64,000 bases of DNA from NCBI RefSeq assembly GCF_004354015.1, contig NZ_SMRU01000026.1, positions 1 to 64,000 on the forward strand. Direction: 5' to 3'. The stretch comes from Arthrobacter terricola (GTDB lineage Bacteria > Actinomycetota > Actinomycetes > Actinomycetales > Micrococcaceae). Of the stretch, positions 35,272 through 43,616 are shown in pieces; the stretch's first letter is position 1, and every line of letters begins with the position of its first letter. The notes under the pieces are model-generated. The model was given only the letters and a program-made list of their open reading frames with translations. It was not told the DNA's origin and made no database searches. The position numbers and the translations under genes were made by a program.

Positions 35272-36003
35272 TTAGTTCGCCTGTCCGAGCAGGGCGCCGG
35301 CAGGAAGGCCGGCCGCTGCGCGCTCGGCAACAAGGGCCTCGAGATCTGCTACACCCTTGCCTGCGAGGGTTTTCCATGTGGTCCGCCGGGAATCTTCGGG
35401 GAGTGGCATCTGGTGCGGAATGCCCACCGTGACCACGCCTGAGGCGATCGCGGCCGCAACTCCGGGTACGGAGTCCTCCAACGCGACGCATTGTCCGAGA
35501 GCCAATTCAGGATCCGTCATGCGAAGCCGCTCCACGGCGGTGAGGTAGGCCTCCGGATCGGGCTTGCCGCGGCTGACCGTATCTCCCGTCACAAGGAATT
35601 CGAAGTATGGCTTGGGCAGGCTGGCTACCACTTCCCTGGCCATGGGGCCTTCGGACATCGTCACAAGGGCGCACCGCACCCCGGCTTCGTAAAGGGCGTC
35701 GAGCAACTCTCGGGCGCCGGGCCGCCACGGCACTTCCGTACGGATGCACTCGATGACGCGGGCACTCAGGGTGTCGACAATTTCGCGCTTGCCGAGGTTC
35801 ACTCCGGCGGCCTGCAAGATGCCGGCCGAATACATCAAGGACTGGCCTACGAGTTGCATGGCTTGCTCGTGGCTCCACACGCCCCCGTACGACTCGACGA
35901 GGCTACGCTCCGCGGCGATCCAATACGGTTCGGTATCGACCAGCGTGCCATCCATGTCCCAGAGCGCGGCTTTAAGGAGGGGCTGGCTGGATGAGGCATG
36001 CAT
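35272..36003 (-). CDS. HAD-superfamily phosphatase/phosphomutase
   Basis: A 243-aa HAD hydrolase of the beta-phosphoglucomutase/CbbY subclass. Motif I is DMDGTLVDTEPYW (nucleophile Asp), motif II is LVTMSEGPM, motif III Lys is in SRGKPDPEAYL and motif IV is ALEDSVPGVAAAIASG. A helical cap (residues 20-90) sits after motif I. ATG 36003 is supported by the position of the first beta-strand and by TAGACT 7 nt upstream, with no Shine-Dalgarno sequence. The substrate is unknown. Confidence 0.9.
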   Translation of the reverse strand: MHASSSQPLLKAALWDMDGTLVDTEPYWIAAERSLVESYGGVWSHEQAMQLVGQSLMYSAGILQAAGVNLGKREIVDTLSARVIECIRTEVPWRPGARELLDALYEAGVRCALVTMSEGPMAREVVASLPKPYFEFLVTGDTVSRGKPDPEAYLTAVERLRMTDPELALGQCVALEDSVPGVAAAIASGVVTVGIPHQMPLPEDSRRTTWKTLAGKGVADLEALVAERAAAGLPAGALLGQAN

Positions 36004-36010
36004 GCCATCA

Positions 36011-36016
36011 AGTCTA
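36011..36016 (-). promoter_or_regulatory. Leaderless -10 element of the HAD gene
   Basis: TAGACT on the minus strand, 7 nt before ATG 36003. The divergent PAC2 gene has TAGGGT at 36111-36116, so the 119-bp region holds a leaderless divergent pair. Confidence 0.4.
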
Positions 36017-36110
36017 CGTGGAAGGAAGGTACGCATTTGCCGGTCTACGCCGCGGCGAAGGACATCCACGCGGTTCCCTTAACGCCATGCACGGTTGCCG
36101 GACTTGGACG

Positions 36111-36116
36111 TAGGGT
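36111..36116 (+). promoter_or_regulatory. Leaderless -10 element of the PAC2 gene
   Basis: TAGGGT ends 6 nt before ATG 36123. The same TAGGGT-N6-ATG arrangement occurs before the methyltransferase at 62933. Confidence 0.45.
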
Positions 36117-36122
36117 GAGTGG

Positions 36123-37028
36123 ATGAACAGTTTGGACGGAGCCCCCGACGGACAGGCCACTTCCCCCGAACCCGAGAGCCTTCTGGTTCCCGTCCCTGAG
36201 GGACAGCGCATCACCGTGATGCTGGCGGCGTTCGAAGGCTGGAACGACGCCGGCGAAGCAGCAAGCGATTCCCTGCATTACTTGAACAAGTTGTGGCAGG
36301 GAAAGAAGGTTGCGTCCGTTGATGCCGACGACTACTACGACTTCCAGTTCACCAGGCCCACGGTGCGGCGGACTTCTACCGGAGCCCGCAAGGTGAAATG
36401 GCCCTCCACCCGCCTTTTCAAAGCCAGCGTTCCGGACAGCAACGTCGATGTAGTGATCGTGCTCGGCACTGAACCGTCCTACCGTTGGCGCGCTTACACA
36501 GCCGAGCTCCTGGTCCATGCCGAAGCATTGAAGGTGGACTATGTGGTGCTCGTCGGCGCGCTCCTGGCCGATGTTCCGCATAGCCGCCCGATCCCGGTCA
36601 GCACCACCACGGACGACAACGGCCTGCGGCAACGCTTGAACCTGGAGGCTTCCCAGTACGAGGGGCCCGTGGGCATTGTCGGTGTCCTCGCCGAGTTTGC
36701 GCTGCTCGCCGGGCTTCCCACCGTTTCGCTGTGGGCGGCCGTGCCGCACTACGTTGCCCAGGCGCCTTCACCCAAAGCGCAATTGGCCATCCTCAACAGG
36801 ATCGAAGACCTGCTCCAGTTGCCGTTGGACACCCATGCCCTCAGCGAAGAATCCGAGGCATGGGAGCGCGGCGTGGACGAACTCGCCACTGAAGACCCGG
36901 AAATCGCCGCCTATGTAAGGCAGCTTGAGGAAGCCAAAGACACCGCGGACCTCCCCGAGGCGAGCGGCGAGTCGATCGCGCGCGAGTTCGAGAGGTACCT
37001 GAAGAGAAGGGGCAAGGAAAAGCCCTGA
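36123..37028 (+). CDS. PAC2-family protein
   Basis: A 301-aa protein of the PAC2 (proteasome assembly chaperone 2) superfamily. Recognisable blocks are MLAAFEGWNDAGEAASDSL near residue 32, DDYYDFQFTRPTVR, VIVLGTEPSYRWRAY and SVSLWAAVPHYV. Despite the name, the role of the bacterial members is unproven; a link to the Pup-proteasome is suggested mainly by phylogenetic co-occurrence and here by the cluster 2 kb away. The C-terminus has a charged coiled segment. A perfect hairpin overlaps the stop codon. Confidence 0.88.
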   Translation: MNSLDGAPDGQATSPEPESLLVPVPEGQRITVMLAAFEGWNDAGEAASDSLHYLNKLWQGKKVASVDADDYYDFQFTRPTVRRTSTGARKVKWPSTRLFKASVPDSNVDVVIVLGTEPSYRWRAYTAELLVHAEALKVDYVVLVGALLADVPHSRPIPVSTTTDDNGLRQRLNLEASQYEGPVGIVGVLAEFALLAGLPTVSLWAAVPHYVAQAPSPKAQLAILNRIEDLLQLPLDTHALSEESEAWERGVDELATEDPEIAAYVRQLEEAKDTADLPEASGESIAREFERYLKRRGKEKP

Positions 37029-37048
37029 CGGCTTGGCCGTCAGGGCTT
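37020..37048 (+). terminator. Terminator overlapping the PAC2 stop codon
   Basis: Arms 37020-37032 (AAGCCCTGACGGC) and 37036-37048, exact complements with loop TTG. The TGA stop (37026-37028) lies inside the left arm. It also serves the convergent mshC. Confidence 0.7.
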
Positions 37049-37079
37049 GCCCAGTTCCACTGCCCTTCCCGGGACGCGC

Positions 37080-38372
37080 CTAGAGTTCGACGCCGAGCAG
37101 GGCGTTGATGGCGTCGTTCACCAGAGCAGCATCCAGGGCGCATTGCTTCGCGTCCGGCGAGGACAGCGCGTTTTCGGCCCAGGCGTCGACGGCGGCAAGC
37201 GCACCTGGCGCGTTGAGGTCGTCGGCGAGTTCAGTGCGCATGCGGGCAAGGAGCCCAGCGGCCGATCCTTCAGGGGCGATATTGCAAGCCGCACGCCACG
37301 TGCGCAGCCGGTCCTTTGCCTGCGCGAATCCCTCGTCGGTCCAGGACCAATCCGAGCGATAGTGGTTTGCGAGGATCGCGAGCCGGATCGCGGCCGGTTC
37401 TTCACCCGCGGCCCGGAGTTTGGACACAAGCACCAGGTTGCCCTTGGACTTGCTCATCTTTTCTCCGTCGAGGCCGACCATGCCTGCGTGGGAGTAGTGC
37501 CGCGCCAACGGAACTCCGCTAAGGGAGTACGCGTGCCCGGCGCCCATTTCATGGTGGGGGAAGATAAGGTCCGAGCCGCCGCCCTGCACCGTGAATGGCG
37601 CGGGCAGGTACTTCTGGGCGATGACCGTACATTCGATGTGCCAGCCGGGTCGTCCGTCTCCGAGGCTCTCCCCGGGCCAGCTCGGTTCGCCATCGCGGGC
37701 CACGCGCCACAGGAGCGGATCCAAGGCGTTCCGCTTGCCGGCGCGGCCGGGATCTCCGCCGCGCTCGGCGAAAAGCTCAAGCATGTCCACTTCGCCGAGT
37801 CCCGAGATGTCCCCGAGAGTCCAGGCGTCAGGGCTGTCCGATTGCTTGCTGGCGGCTTCGACGTCATAGTAGACGTCGCCGTCGGGCTCCCCGTCGGCTC
37901 CGCGGACGCGGTACGCGAGCTCGTCGGCAATGAGCTTTTCGATGGCGGGAACGATCATCGGAATCGCTTCGACGGCGCCAATGTAATAGTTCGGGGCAAG
38001 GACGTTGAGCGCGTCCATGTCCGAATGGAAGAGTTCGATCTGGCTTGCAGCCAGTGCGCGCCAATCGACGCCAGTGGCCGTCGCGCGTTCCAGGAGGGGA
38101 TCGTCGACGTCGGTCACGTTCTGGACATAGGCGACCCGCTGGCCGCTGTCCCGCCAAGCACGGTTGAGGAGGTCGAAGGCCACGTAACTGGCCGCATGCC
38201 CCATGTGGGTTGCATCGTACGGAGTGATGCCGCATACGTACATCGACTGCTCACTGCGAGGTTCGATGTCCACCATCGAGTTGAGCGCCGTGTCGAAGAG
38301 CCTCAGGTTCGGCATGGTGCCGGGCAGTTCGGGAACAGGGCGGGAGATCCACGATTTCACAGCCTCAACCAT
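37080..38372 (-). CDS. mshC: Cysteine:GlcN-Ins ligase MshC (mycothiol synthesis)
   Basis: A 430-aa cysteinyl-tRNA-synthetase-like enzyme that joins cysteine to glucosaminyl-inositol in the mycothiol pathway, using ATP. It has the HIGH-type motif THMGHA within CGITPYDATHMGHAASY and the KMSKS motif in KMSKSKGNLV. The zinc ligands (Cys at the start of CGITPY, then HIECTV and HHEMGAGHAYS) are in place. ATG 38372 is chosen because it lies 4 bp after the uppP stop and the protein then has normal length; the upstream in-frame extension overlaps uppP. Mycothiol is the actinobacterial low-molecular-weight thiol. Confidence 0.96.
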   Translation of the reverse strand: MVEAVKSWISRPVPELPGTMPNLRLFDTALNSMVDIEPRSEQSMYVCGITPYDATHMGHAASYVAFDLLNRAWRDSGQRVAYVQNVTDVDDPLLERATATGVDWRALAASQIELFHSDMDALNVLAPNYYIGAVEAIPMIVPAIEKLIADELAYRVRGADGEPDGDVYYDVEAASKQSDSPDAWTLGDISGLGEVDMLELFAERGGDPGRAGKRNALDPLLWRVARDGEPSWPGESLGDGRPGWHIECTVIAQKYLPAPFTVQGGGSDLIFPHHEMGAGHAYSLSGVPLARHYSHAGMVGLDGEKMSKSKGNLVLVSKLRAAGEEPAAIRLAILANHYRSDWSWTDEGFAQAKDRLRTWRAACNIAPEGSAAGLLARMRTELADDLNAPGALAAVDAWAENALSSPDAKQCALDAALVNDAINALLGVEL

Positions 38373-38376
38373 AGTG

Positions 38377-39210
38377 CTAGGCGCTGATGACATTGAAACC
38401 GAGCAAAAGGTAGAGGGCCAGGCCAAGGAGAATCCGGTACCAGACGAAGACCCGGTAACTGTGGGTGGAAACGAACCTGAGGAACCAGCCGATGATGATG
38501 AATCCCACCACGAAAGCGATGACGGTGGCCAACAGAGTCTCGGGAAGGCCGAAGGGGCCGCTGATTCCCTCTTTCGCCACCACTTTGTATAGCTGGTACA
38601 GGCCGCTGCCGAAGACGGCGGGAATCGCCAGCAGGAAGGAATAGCGCGCAGCCGCCTCACGCGTGTAGCCCATGAGCAAGCCGGCCGTAATAGTTCCGCC
38701 CGAGCGTGAAACACCCGGGATGAGGGCCATCGCCTGGGCGAGTCCGTACAGGATGCCGTGCTTGTAGCTCAATTGCTTAAGTTCCCGTTCCTGGCGCCCG
38801 ACAGCGTCGGCAACGGCGAGGATCATGCCGAAGACAATGAGCATGGTGGCCACGATCCACAAACTGCGAAGAACCGATTCGATCTGGTCCTGGAAAAGCA
38901 GCCCAAGCACGATGATAGGAAGGCTGCCGAGGATGACCAGCCATCCCATCCGGGCGTCGGGGTCGTCCCTAGAGACTTTGCCGCGCAATGAATCGAACCA
39001 CGCGCCGACGATCCTGACGATGTCCCGCCAGAAAAAGACGATGACGGCCGTCTCCGTGCCAAGCTGGGTAATGGCCGTGAAAGCGGCTCCGGGATCCGCC
39101 GCGTTGGGTAGGAACGAACCGACGATGCGCAGGTGGGCGCTTGAAGAAATCGGCAGGAATTCTGTAAGGCCTTGCACGAGGCCAAGGAAGGCTGCTTCTA
39201 TCCAGTTCAC
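38377..39210 (-). CDS. uppP: Undecaprenyl-diphosphate phosphatase UppP
   Basis: A 277-aa membrane protein with about eight helices that recycles undecaprenyl pyrophosphate for cell-wall synthesis. The two signature motifs are GLTEFLPISSSAHL (residues 14-27) and GVSRSGGTITAGLLMGYTREAA. GTG 39210 lacks a Shine-Dalgarno sequence, but TAGGGT ends 8 nt upstream. It is followed by mshC with a 4-bp gap, forming an operon of two envelope/thiol genes. Confidence 0.96.
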   Translation of the reverse strand: MNWIEAAFLGLVQGLTEFLPISSSAHLRIVGSFLPNAADPGAAFTAITQLGTETAVIVFFWRDIVRIVGAWFDSLRGKVSRDDPDARMGWLVILGSLPIIVLGLLFQDQIESVLRSLWIVATMLIVFGMILAVADAVGRQERELKQLSYKHGILYGLAQAMALIPGVSRSGGTITAGLLMGYTREAAARYSFLLAIPAVFGSGLYQLYKVVAKEGISGPFGLPETLLATVIAFVVGFIIIGWFLRFVSTHSYRVFVWYRILLGLALYLLLGFNVISA

Positions 39211-39218
39211 GTGAATAG

Positions 39219-39224
39219 ACCCTA
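39219..39224 (-). promoter_or_regulatory. Leaderless -10 element of uppP
   Basis: TAGGGT on the minus strand, 8 nt before GTG 39210, with the divergent aldo/keto reductase gene starting 52 bp away. Confidence 0.4.
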
Positions 39225-39249
39225 CGTCATGAACAGGTCGTTCTCCCCG

Positions 39250-39255
39250 TAAGCT
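39250..39255 (+). promoter_or_regulatory. Leaderless -10 element of the aldo/keto reductase
   Basis: TAAGCT ends 7 nt before ATG 39263 and no Shine-Dalgarno sequence is present. Confidence 0.4.
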
Positions 39256-39262
39256 ATCTGCT

Positions 39263-40195
39263 ATGCAGCAGCGTTACGTCGGCAATAGCGGACTCCGGGT
39301 GTCCACCCTCACTTTGGGCACCATGTCGTGGGCGGAAGAAACAGACGAGCAGGACGCCCGCGAGTTGGTCCGTGATTTCCTGGCCGCGGGCGGCACCACG
39401 ATCGACACCGCGGCCTCATACGCAGGCGGCCGGGCCGAGGCGCTCCTGGGTTCCATGGTGGGTGACATCGTGGCACGTTCGGAAGTGGTGATTTCCACCA
39501 AGGCAGGCGTCTCGACGTCGGACGGCCGCCGCAGCGTCGACGCCTCGCGGGGCGCCATGCTGTCCGCGCTCGACGCTAGCCTCGCGCGGCTGGGGACGGA
39601 CTACGTCGACCTCTGGTTCGCGCATGCCTGGGACGGAAATGTCCCCCTCGATGAAACTCTTTCCGCCCTTGACCTCGCCTTGCGCTCGGGCCGGGCACGG
39701 TACGTCGGCATTTCCAATTACAACGGCTGGCAGACCGCCAAGGCCGCGGCTTCGGCCGGTTTCACCATCGTCGCCAACCAATCCGAATATTCCCTCGTCA
39801 ACCGCAGCGCCGAAGGCGAGCTGATTCCAGCCGTGGAAGACGCCGGGTTGGGCCTGATGGCCTGGGGTCCGCTTGGCCGCGGCGTACTCACCGGGAAATA
39901 CCGGGGGCAGATTCCAGGCGAGTCACGCGCGGCGGAGTCCCGCCTTGGCGGCTACGTCGAAAAGTACCTTGACGGCGCGTCCACCAGGATTGTTGAAGCT
40001 GTCGCCATGGCTGCCCGCGGACTTGGCCGTTCGCCGTCGGACGTCTCGCTGGGTTGGCTGTTGTCCCGCCCAGGCGTTTCTACCGCCGTCGTGGGAGCAC
40101 GGACCGCAGTGCAGCTCAAGGAACTGCTCGACGCGCAACTGACACCGCTGCCCACGGAAATCGCGAGGGCGCTGGAAGACGTTTCCGCGTTCTGA
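39263..40195 (+). CDS. Aldo/keto reductase
   Basis: A 310-aa NADPH-dependent oxidoreductase of the AKR TIM-barrel family. The N-terminal strand is MQQRYVGNSGLRVSTLTLGTM. The catalytic tetrad is visible as Asp in TTIDTAASYAGGRAE (with Tyr56), Lys in VVISTKAG and His in DLWFAHAWDG. It has the NQSEYSLVNR cofactor-side motif and GARTAVQLKELLDA near the C-terminus, as in the KCNAB/YajO-like subfamily. The substrate is not evident. It is divergent from uppP. Confidence 0.93.
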   Translation: MQQRYVGNSGLRVSTLTLGTMSWAEETDEQDARELVRDFLAAGGTTIDTAASYAGGRAEALLGSMVGDIVARSEVVISTKAGVSTSDGRRSVDASRGAMLSALDASLARLGTDYVDLWFAHAWDGNVPLDETLSALDLALRSGRARYVGISNYNGWQTAKAAASAGFTIVANQSEYSLVNRSAEGELIPAVEDAGLGLMAWGPLGRGVLTGKYRGQIPGESRAAESRLGGYVEKYLDGASTRIVEAVAMAARGLGRSPSDVSLGWLLSRPGVSTAVVGARTAVQLKELLDAQLTPLPTEIARALEDVSAF

Positions 40196-40237
40196 GATTG
40201 TTTGGGGCATCTCGAGGACGCTACCGGCGGCCGACCT

Positions 40238-40510
40238 TCATTGGTCCAGGATCTCCAGTTCGTCCTCGTCGAGGAGCTCGTTGTTGTCCTCGTCCTGATC
40301 CTCTTCATCGTCGTCAAACACCTGCAGGGGTGTGACTTCCGAGTAGGCCTCGTATAGTGAGTCCTCATATACCTCGAAGGCATCGGCGACAGCGAAAAAT
40401 GCTGCCTCCACTGTTGGATCGCCTTCGCCCCGGCGGGCGGATGCGGCTACCAGATGCTCTTCCAGAGCGGCTGTCAGTGACTGAAGCGCGACACGCGGAT
40501 CGATGCTCAT
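40238..40510 (-). CDS. Small acidic protein, unrecognised
   Basis: A 90-aa protein with a helical first half (LQSLTAALEEHLVAASARRGEGDPTVEAAFFAVADAFEVYEDSLYEAY) and a strongly acidic tail (DDDEEDQDEDNNELLDEDELE). No family is recognised. ATG 40510 lacks a ribosome site but has TAACGT 6 nt upstream. It stands between the aldo/keto reductase and the divergent DUF5703 gene and is probably conserved among relatives because the start region is well formed. Confidence 0.75.
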   Translation of the reverse strand: MSIDPRVALQSLTAALEEHLVAASARRGEGDPTVEAAFFAVADAFEVYEDSLYEAYSEVTPLQVFDDDEEDQDEDNNELLDEDELEILDQ

Positions 40511-40516
40511 GACTTC

Positions 40517-40522
40517 ACGTTA
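40517..40522 (-). promoter_or_regulatory. Leaderless -10 element of the 90-aa protein gene
   Basis: TAACGT on the minus strand, 6 nt before ATG 40510. Confidence 0.35.
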
Positions 40523-40549
40523 GCCCGAAAAAGACGAAAATGGAGAGGG

Positions 40550-40783
40550 ATGAGAGAACAATTTCTGAGCAGTTCGGTGGAGCGCAAGAGGGACTACGCA
40601 AGGCAGTATGAGTACCTCGTACTGACGGTCAGCCCTGACGATTCCTTGCCCGAGGCCCGGCGTCGCCTCGCCGAACATTCCGAGTACGGCAAGTGGGAAC
40701 TGGAGCGCAGCGTCCTCTACATCGGCGGTGGTCGACGGTTCTGGTTGCGTCGCAAGGTACTCAACGTCCAACGCACCGTTTAG
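40550..40783 (+). CDS. DUF5703-family protein
   Basis: A 77-aa conserved actinobacterial protein (DUF5703). It contains RQYEYLVLTVSPDDSLPEARRRLAEHSEYGKWELERSVLYIGG and an Arg-rich end (RRFWLRRKVLNVQR). The function is unknown. The purine-rich ribosome site GGAGAGGG is close to the ATG. Confidence 0.85.
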   Translation: MREQFLSSSVERKRDYARQYEYLVLTVSPDDSLPEARRRLAEHSEYGKWELERSVLYIGGGRRFWLRRKVLNVQRTV

Positions 40784-40806
40784 CCACGTTCAAGCTCTTC
40801 AAGAGT

Positions 40807-41964
40807 TCAGCTTTCGAGCGGGCCAAGCCAGGCGTTGGCTACGGTCGCGTGCGCGGACTCGTCGTTGGACGGGTGGAAGATCCCCGCGAGCACATCCCGG
40901 TACAGGCGTTCAAGCTCGGAACCGTTGAAGTAGGCCGATCCCCCGGAAACCCGGATTGCCGTGTCCACCATGGTCCGCGCGTTCTCTGTTGCCCGCACTT
41001 TGAGTCCCACGAATTTCGGGAACCACTGGGCCCCATGGTCGACCAAGGCATCGACGTCGTTGGCTACCGAAGACAACTGCGCCTGGATGCCGTCCATGGC
41101 CATGGCGGCCTCGGCGATCTTCCATCGGATGTCCGGGAGTTGCGAGAGGCTCCGGCCACCGTTCTTTGCCGAGGTTCGGCCCTTTGCCGCTTCAACTGCC
41201 AGCGTCAAGGCGCGTTCGCCGATCCCCGTGTACACGGCGGCCAGCAGGGTCTCGAAACACGCGAAGATCGCGAAGATCAGCGGATCCTGGTTCGGCCCCA
41301 CCGGCAGCTTGCGGAAAATCCTCTCCGGCGGAGCCACTGCCCCTTGCAGAAGGGTCGTGTTGGATTGGCTGGCCCGCATGCCCAGGGTGTTCCAGTCGCT
41401 GAGCGTCTCATGCCCCGGGGCGTCGCGGCCGATGAAGCCGAAGACCAGTTCGCCGTCCCCTTCACGCGCGGAGCCGTCCTTGCCGAAGATCCCGAGCCGG
41501 GTCCACGCCGGAGAGAGGCTCGTGAAGATCTTGCGGCCGGTGAAGCGGTAGCCACCGCCCTCCAAAGGTTCAGCGACGGTTCCTGAGTCGAAGAGCATCG
41601 AGTCGTTTCCAGGCTCGGAAATCCCGAAGGCGAAGATCTCGCCACGGCTTGCTTCATCGAGGACGTATTGGAGCGAGTCGTCTCCGCGGGCGGCGAGGAT
41701 GCGTGCGACGCCCGTCCACACGAGATGCATGTTGACGGCCAGCGCGGTGGCGGGAGCAGCGGCTGCCAACCGACGCTGGAGCACCGCCGCGCCGGCAAGC
41801 CCGAGGCCCGCACCGCCGTCGGACTCCGGAACGAAGATCTTCAGGTAACCGGCCGCGGCCAGTTCCCCCAGGTCCTCATGGAAAAACGAGTTGTCCCGGT
41901 CGTAGCCGGCCGCGCGGGCGCGGATACGTTCCAGCAGCGCGTCCGGCAGGATCCCGTCAGGCAC
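40807..41964 (-). CDS. Acyl-CoA dehydrogenase family protein
   Basis: A 385-aa FAD enzyme of the acyl-CoA dehydrogenase fold. Recognisable blocks are the N-terminal helical domain with GYLKIFVPESDGGAG, the FAD/substrate loop FAFGISEPGNDSMLF, FTGRKIFTSLSPAW, and the C-terminal helices with TMVDTAIRVSGGSAYFNGSELERLYRDVLAG. The position of the catalytic Glu is not obvious, and the C-terminal block resembles the DszC/hydroxylase branch, so a flavin monooxygenase or desulfurisation-type role is an alternative. GTG 41964 has GGGAGG 5 nt upstream. It follows the M20 gene closely. Confidence 0.82.
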   Translation of the reverse strand: MPDGILPDALLERIRARAAGYDRDNSFFHEDLGELAAAGYLKIFVPESDGGAGLGLAGAAVLQRRLAAAAPATALAVNMHLVWTGVARILAARGDDSLQYVLDEASRGEIFAFGISEPGNDSMLFDSGTVAEPLEGGGYRFTGRKIFTSLSPAWTRLGIFGKDGSAREGDGELVFGFIGRDAPGHETLSDWNTLGMRASQSNTTLLQGAVAPPERIFRKLPVGPNQDPLIFAIFACFETLLAAVYTGIGERALTLAVEAAKGRTSAKNGGRSLSQLPDIRWKIAEAAMAMDGIQAQLSSVANDVDALVDHGAQWFPKFVGLKVRATENARTMVDTAIRVSGGSAYFNGSELERLYRDVLAGIFHPSNDESAHATVANAWLGPLES

Positions 41965-41974
41965 TGTTCCTCCC

Positions 41975-42033
41975 TGGTAGTGGTCAATAGGTCTGGTAGT
42001 TGGTCGACAGGCCTAGTAGTTGGTCAACAGGGT
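41975..42033. repeat. Three tandem 19-20-bp imperfect repeats at the M20 peptidase 3' end
   Basis: Copies at 41975-41993, 41994-42013 and 42014-42033 with consensus TGGTAGTTGGTCAACAGGYC. The third copy is the end of the M20 coding region (its TAG stop is at 42013-42015). The other two extend into the gap before the acyl-CoA dehydrogenase ribosome site. Confidence 0.8.
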
Positions 42034-43317
42034 GTTCAGGACCTTCGCACCAAACTTTAGTGAGTCGGCCGGAACGCGCTCGTCGACGCCGTGGAACATA
42101 CCGGTGAAGTCAAGTTCGTCCGGCAGCATCAGCGGGGCAAAGCCATAGCCGGCGATGCCGATCTTGCTCAAGGACTTGTTGTCGGTTCCGCCGGACAGCG
42201 TGTACGGCAGGACCTTCGCTCCCGGGTCCTCCGAGTGCAGGGCGTCGATCATCGCGTCCACCAGGTTCCCGGCAAACGGCACTTCAAGGGACACATCCTT
42301 GTTGACGTAGCTGATTTCCACCCCGTCTCCGGCAAGCTGCTTGATGGTTTCGAAAACGAGCTCCTGCTGGCCGGGCAGCGTACGGCAATCCACGAAGGCC
42401 TCGGCCGATTCGGGGATGACGTTGTGTTTGTAGCCGGAGCGAAGCAGCGTTGGGTTTGAGGTGTTTTGCAGCGTGGCGCCGACGAACCGGGCCACCGTTC
42501 CGAGCTCCTTCAGGAGGATGTCAGGGTTGTCGGCGTCGAATTCGACGCCGGTCAGTTCAGTGACGCCGTCCAGGAACTGGCGGGTTGTGGGCGTCAGTTC
42601 CACAGGCCACTTGTATTCGCCGATCCGCGTGACGGCCGCGGCGAGGCGGGTGATGGCGTTGTCCGTGTTGATCTGCGAGCCATGCCCTGCTCGCCCATGG
42701 GCGAGCAGGCGCAGCCAGGACAGGCCCTTTTCCGCGGTTTGGAGGAGGTAGGTCCGCTGGCCGCCGATGGTCGCCGAGAAGCCGCCGACTTCGGAAATCG
42801 CTTCGGTCGCGCCGTCGAAGAGTTCGCGCCGGTGTTCGACGGCGTATCGCGCACCGTAGTCTCCGCCCGCTTCCTCGTCGGCGAAGAAAGCGAAAATGAT
42901 GTCCCGCTTGGGCTTGCGTCCTGTCCGGGCGAAGTCGCGCAGCACGGAAAGGATCATCGCGTCCATGTCCTTCATGTCGACGGCGCCGCGTCCCCAGATG
43001 AGCCCGTCCTTCAGTTCTCCGCTGAAGGGATCCACCGTCCACTGGTCCTTGAGCGCGGGAACCACGTCGAGGTGGCCGTGCACTACAAGGGCGTCAGCAG
43101 AAGGGTCCTCCCCCGCCAGGCGCGTAACGACGCTGGCCCTGCCCGGAGCGGACTCGAAGATCTCGGCGTCGAGTCCCACTTCGCTGATCAGTCCGGCGGT
43201 GTACTCCGCCGCCGCCCGTTCCCCAGGGCCGGAGCCGTCCCCGAAGTTCGAGGTGTCAATCCGGATGAGTTCCTGGCAGATCCGGACGACTTCGTCCTCG
43301 GGTCGGATATCAGTCAT
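42013..43317 (-). CDS. M20-family metallopeptidase
   Basis: A 434-aa di-zinc peptidase of the M20/ArgE/DapE/dipeptidase family. Metal-binding motifs are VVHGHLDVVPALKDQW (HLD), WGRGAVDMKDMDAM (D of RGAVDMK), FAFFADEEAGGDYGARY (catalytic and metal Glu pair), and the final LSGGTDNKSLSK. The dimerisation domain is inserted in the middle (residues about 190-330). It probably hydrolyses dipeptides or N-acyl amino acids. The ribosome site is AAGGAGA, 5-8 nt before ATG. The 3' end lies in a tandem repeat. Confidence 0.93.
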   Translation of the reverse strand: MTDIRPEDEVVRICQELIRIDTSNFGDGSGPGERAAAEYTAGLISEVGLDAEIFESAPGRASVVTRLAGEDPSADALVVHGHLDVVPALKDQWTVDPFSGELKDGLIWGRGAVDMKDMDAMILSVLRDFARTGRKPKRDIIFAFFADEEAGGDYGARYAVEHRRELFDGATEAISEVGGFSATIGGQRTYLLQTAEKGLSWLRLLAHGRAGHGSQINTDNAITRLAAAVTRIGEYKWPVELTPTTRQFLDGVTELTGVEFDADNPDILLKELGTVARFVGATLQNTSNPTLLRSGYKHNVIPESAEAFVDCRTLPGQQELVFETIKQLAGDGVEISYVNKDVSLEVPFAGNLVDAMIDALHSEDPGAKVLPYTLSGGTDNKSLSKIGIAGYGFAPLMLPDELDFTGMFHGVDERVPADSLKFGAKVLNTLLTNY

Positions 43318-43540
43318 GGGGCTCTCCTTGCTAGCTGAGGTTCACGGATGCCGGCCGGCCGCGCCGCCGATTGGCGGCGTTCCCGCACACTTCCTTCAGC
43401 CTACCCACCGGGCGTCGGTTTGGGCCGCGATTTCCCGGGTTTTGGCGGCGTTCCCCAGCCGGTTGGTCACGGCGTCGCAGAACAAATTCTGCGCCGGACC
43501 ACGCCGGTCGAAGCCCGATTTTTTTATTTCCCGGAAACCG

Positions 43541-43549
43541 TGTTAGAGT
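43541..43549 (+). promoter_or_regulatory. Extended -10 promoter of tRNA-Leu
   Basis: TGT followed by TAGAGT (hexamer 43544-43549) is an extended -10 (TGN-TANNNT). Transcription would begin about 60 nt before the mature tRNA. The -35 is weak. Confidence 0.45.
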
Positions 43550-43616
43550 TTTTCTCGCTGCTTCGGAGGAAAGAGAAGCGCTGAAAGGCGCAGAACGAAC
43601 GCTCCGAACACCACCT

